Made by a program: the position numbers and the translations under genes | Assembly (NCBI GenBank): GCA_025351615.1 | Contig: JANXVP010000353.1 | Span: forward strand, 1-7,681 | DNA length: 7,681 nucleotides | Source: Ramlibacter sp. | GTDB taxonomy: Bacteria > Pseudomonadota > Gammaproteobacteria > Burkholderiales > Burkholderiaceae_C | Direction: 5' to 3' | Part shown: positions 5,812-7,681 of the stretch, piece after piece | Layout: each line of letters begins with the position of its first letter | How positions within the stretch are numbered: the first letter of the stretch is position 1 | The notes under the pieces: model-generated | What the model saw: only the letters and a program-made list of their open reading frames with translations | Databases searched by the model: none | Told to the model about the DNA's origin: nothing

Positions 5812-6417
5812 ATGAACAAACACACCACCGCTCCGGCCCTCCTGGTCTCCACCGCGTCGTCCCGACGGCCGGCGGTTCGCCGGGACCGGGGCTTCACATT
5901 GATCGAATTGATGCTCGTCGTCGCCATCGCCGCCGTGCTGATGGGCTTTGGCGTTCCTTCGGTGACGGGCATCCTGAACTCGAACCGGCTCACTTCGGCT
6001 TCCAATGCGCTTCTGTCCTCGCTGCGCCTTGCCCGCAGCGAAGCCTTCAAGCGCAATGGCCGGGTGATTGTGTGCAAGTCGGCGGACGGCGACACGTGTA
6101 CCAGCGCCGGTGGCTGGGAGCAGGGCTGGATCGTGTTTCACGATGCCAATCACAACGGCGAGCATGACGGTGACGAAGTTGTCATCGAGCGCGGCAATCC
6201 CCTTGCCGGCAGCCTCAGGCTCACCGGAAACTCGAGTGTCGGCAAGTATGTTTCCTTCGTCGCGACCGGCACGGCCCGGATGACGGGAGGCGGGTTCCAG
6301 GCTGGAACCGTCACTGTGTGCAATCAATCGGCCGAAGGTGGGGAAGCGCGCCAGATCGTTCTCAACGCGGTCGGCCGTGCCCGCGTTCAAAAGGTCATGG
6401 TCGGCAGCTGTGCGTGA
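5812..6417 (+). CDS. Second FimT-like (GspH-family) minor prepilin, divergent from the operon
   Basis: A 201-residue prepilin. The long leader (27 residues, ending RRDRG) precedes FTLIELMLVVAIAAVLMGFGVPS, with the position-5 Glu at E32. It shares with the 5092-5667 protein the RSEAFKRNGRVIVCKS-type helix and strand, the GWxxGWIVFxD core, four Cys at similar places (88, 96, 170, 200) and GRAR at 188-191 near the C-terminus. Residues 111-122 (DANHNGEHDGDE) fit the 12-residue EF-hand loop. The reading frame stays open far upstream, but no ATG, GTG or TTG start suits it closely upstream, and ATG 5812 gives a proper prepilin leader. The ribosome binding site is weak (AAG close by, GAAGG too far away). 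Its stop lies 12 bp from that of convergent nrdR. It is either the FimT or the FimU counterpart; the family is sure, the exact name is not. Confidence 0.88.
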   Translation: MNKHTTAPALLVSTASSRRPAVRRDRGFTLIELMLVVAIAAVLMGFGVPSVTGILNSNRLTSASNALLSSLRLARSEAFKRNGRVIVCKSADGDTCTSAGGWEQGWIVFHDANHNGEHDGDEVVIERGNPLAGSLRLTGNSSVGKYVSFVATGTARMTGGGFQAGTVTVCNQSAEGGEARQIVLNAVGRARVQKVMVGSCA

Positions 6418-6429
6418 TTTGCAAGGCCG

Positions 6430-6879
6430 TCACTTTCTGACTTCATCCACCAGTGTCTTGAACTCGTCGATGTCCTCGAAACTCCGGTACACACTGGCGA
6501 AGCGCACATAAGCGACTTTGTCGAGCTTCTTGAGCTCGCGCATCACCAGTTCTCCGATGCGGGTCGATGGGACTTCGCGGACGCCGAGATTCATCAGCTT
6601 TTCTTCGATCCGCTCCACCGCGCTGTCGATCTGCTCGGTGCTCACCGGCCGCTTGCGCAGGGCCAGGTTCATGGAGGCCAGCAGCTTGGCGCGCTCGTAT
6701 TCGATCCGGCGGCCGTCCTTCTTGACCACGGACGGAAAATTCACATCGGGGCGTTCGTAGGTCGTGAAGCGCTTTTCGCAGGCGGCGCACTGGCGCCGCC
6801 TGCGGATGAAGTCGCCATCCTCTGCCATGCGTGTTTCCACCACCTGGGTGTCGACGTTGCTGCAGAACGGGCACTTCAC
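6430..6879 (-). CDS. nrdR: NrdR, ATP-cone repressor of ribonucleotide reductase genes
   Basis: This 149-residue protein is full length for the family. The N-terminal zinc ribbon has C3, C6, C31 and C34 (CPFC and CAAC) with the basic RRRRQ before the second pair. The rest is the ATP-cone, from about [16 protein letters not shown] (51-66) to [19 protein letters not shown] (122-140). NrdR senses ATP and dATP and represses nrd genes by binding paired NrdR boxes at their promoters. No such box is evident in this window. The start codon is GTG, 12 bp after the glyA stop, so the two genes are probably co-transcribed, an arrangement familiar from betaproteobacteria. It converges with the plus-strand pilin gene, and no terminator fits in the 12 bp between them. 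Confidence 0.97.
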   Translation of the reverse strand: MKCPFCSNVDTQVVETRMAEDGDFIRRRRQCAACEKRFTTYERPDVNFPSVVKKDGRRIEYERAKLLASMNLALRKRPVSTEQIDSAVERIEEKLMNLGVREVPSTRIGELVMRELKKLDKVAYVRFASVYRSFEDIDEFKTLVDEVRK

Positions 6880-6885
6880 ACCAGA

Positions 6886-6890
6886 CCCCT
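6886..6890 (-). promoter_or_regulatory. Ribosome binding site deciding the GTG start of nrdR
   Basis: The minus strand reads AGGGG six bases before GTG at 6879, within the 12-bp glyA-nrdR gap. The GTG is followed directly by KCPFC, the invariant start of NrdR proteins, so it is the start although it is not ATG. Confidence 0.65.
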
Positions 6891-6891
6891 G

Positions 6892-7681
6892 TTATCCATA
6901 GACCGGAAAGCGCCGGGTCAGCGCATGGACTTGCTCCCGCGCGGCAGCGATGGTGCCGGCGTCCCGCGGGTTGTCCAGGACGTCCGCAATCAGGTTGGCC
7001 GTCATGCGCGCCTCCTCTTCGCGAAAGCCCCGCGTGGTCAGCGCCGGCGTGCCGATGCGCACGCCGCTGGTGACCATGGGCTTTTCCGGATCATTGGGAA
7101 TCGCGTTTTTGTTGATCGTCATGTGCGCTTCGCCCAGCACTGCTTCGGCTTCCTTGCCCGTGATGCCCTTGGCCCGCAGGTCGACCAGCATGACATGGCT
7201 CTCGGTGCGGCCGCTGACAATCCTGAGCCCACGCTGGACCAGGGTTTCGGCCACGACGATCGCGTTTTTTGCGACCTGCTGCTGGTAGAGCCTGAATTCC
7301 GGCGCCAGCGCTTCCTTGAAGGCGACAGCCTTGGCGGCAATCACGTGCATCAAAGGCCCACCCTGCAGGCCCGGGAAGATGGCGCTGTTGATGGCCTTTT
7401 CGTGTTCCGGCTTCATCAGGATGAAGCCGCCACGCGGCCCCCTCAGGCCTTTGTGGGTGGTCGAGGTGACGACATCCGCGTGCGGGACAGGGTTTGGATA
7501 GGCCCCGGCAGCGATCAGGCCAGAGTAGTGCGCCATGTCGACCATGAAGATCGCGCCGACGGCCTTGGCCACCTTTGCAAAACGCTCGAAGTCAATCCGC
7601 AGCGAGTACGCGGACGCGCCGGCGATGATCAGTTTGGGGCGGGATTCGTGGGCCTTGCGCTCCATCGCGTCGTAGTCGATT
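6892..7681 (-). CDS. glyA: Serine hydroxymethyltransferase, N-terminal part outside the window
   Basis: The 262 C-terminal residues are visible, about 60 percent of the usual length near 415, and the reading frame enters from the right edge as [26 protein letters not shown]. The enzyme uses pyridoxal phosphate and tetrahydrofolate to interconvert serine and glycine, supplying one-carbon units in the cytoplasm. [39 protein letters not shown] contains the conserved catalytic block; the lysine in [12 protein letters not shown] (codon 7450-7452) is the expected Schiff-base lysine. Later family landmarks include [19 protein letters not shown] and [15 protein letters not shown]. The C-terminus (RRFPVYG) is intact. 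It is upstream of nrdR by 12 bp. Nothing looks broken. The true start lies outside the window. Confidence 0.97.
   Translation of the reverse strand, partial: IDYDAMERKAHESRPKLIIAGASAYSLRIDFERFAKVAKAVGAIFMVDMAHYSGLIAAGAYPNPVPHADVVTSTTHKGLRGPRGGFILMKPEHEKAINSAIFPGLQGGPLMHVIAAKAVAFKEALAPEFRLYQQQVAKNAIVVAETLVQRGLRIVSGRTESHVMLVDLRAKGITGKEAEAVLGEAHMTINKNAIPNDPEKPMVTSGVRIGTPALTTRGFREEEARMTANLIADVLDNPRDAGTIAAAREQVHALTRRFPVYG

Overview
The window looks like the chromosome of a high-GC betaproteobacterium, probably Burkholderiales and possibly Comamonadaceae-like. This is inferred from the GC-rich codon use, the glyA-nrdR pair, and a minor-pilin cluster of the fimT/fimU-pilV-pilW-pilX-pilY1 type. No gene names a species.

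Reading from the right edge, the minus strand first carries the C-terminal part of glyA (serine hydroxymethyltransferase, cut by the edge). The complete nrdR follows after 12 bp and starts with GTG. Next is a complete FimT/GspH-family minor prepilin on the plus strand (5812-6417), which converges on nrdR with 12 bp between the stop codons. A 144-bp divergent intergenic region (5668-5811) separates it from a tightly packed minus-strand operon. That operon runs fimT/fimU-like, pilV, pilW, pilX, pilY1. The first three genes overlap by ATGA at both junctions. The pilW-pilX and pilX-pilY1 gaps are 13 and 10 bp. pilY1 fills the left 2.9 kb and leaves the window before its stop. Its 982 visible codons are open throughout.

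The four operon-encoded prepilins probably form a priming complex at the type IV pilus tip, with PilY1 as the large tip-associated adhesin and mechanosensor. The two FimT-like proteins both carry the C-terminal GRxR motif linked to DNA binding in FimT, so a role in DNA uptake is plausible. The pilus genes have no obvious functional link to glyA (one-carbon metabolism) or nrdR (ribonucleotide reductase repressor).

I found no convincing new system. The pieces most worth a second look are these: a roughly 255-residue insert of six GSGY-type repeats in the von Willebrand A (vWA) region of PilY1; an EF-hand-like Asp/Asn loop in both FimT-like pilins; the divergent arrangement of those pilins around a 10-bp inverted repeat; and a possible lipobox at the PilY1 N-terminus. 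I saw no RNA genes, insertion sequences, CRISPR arrays or convincing intrinsic terminators. No stretch over 300 bp lacks a gene.
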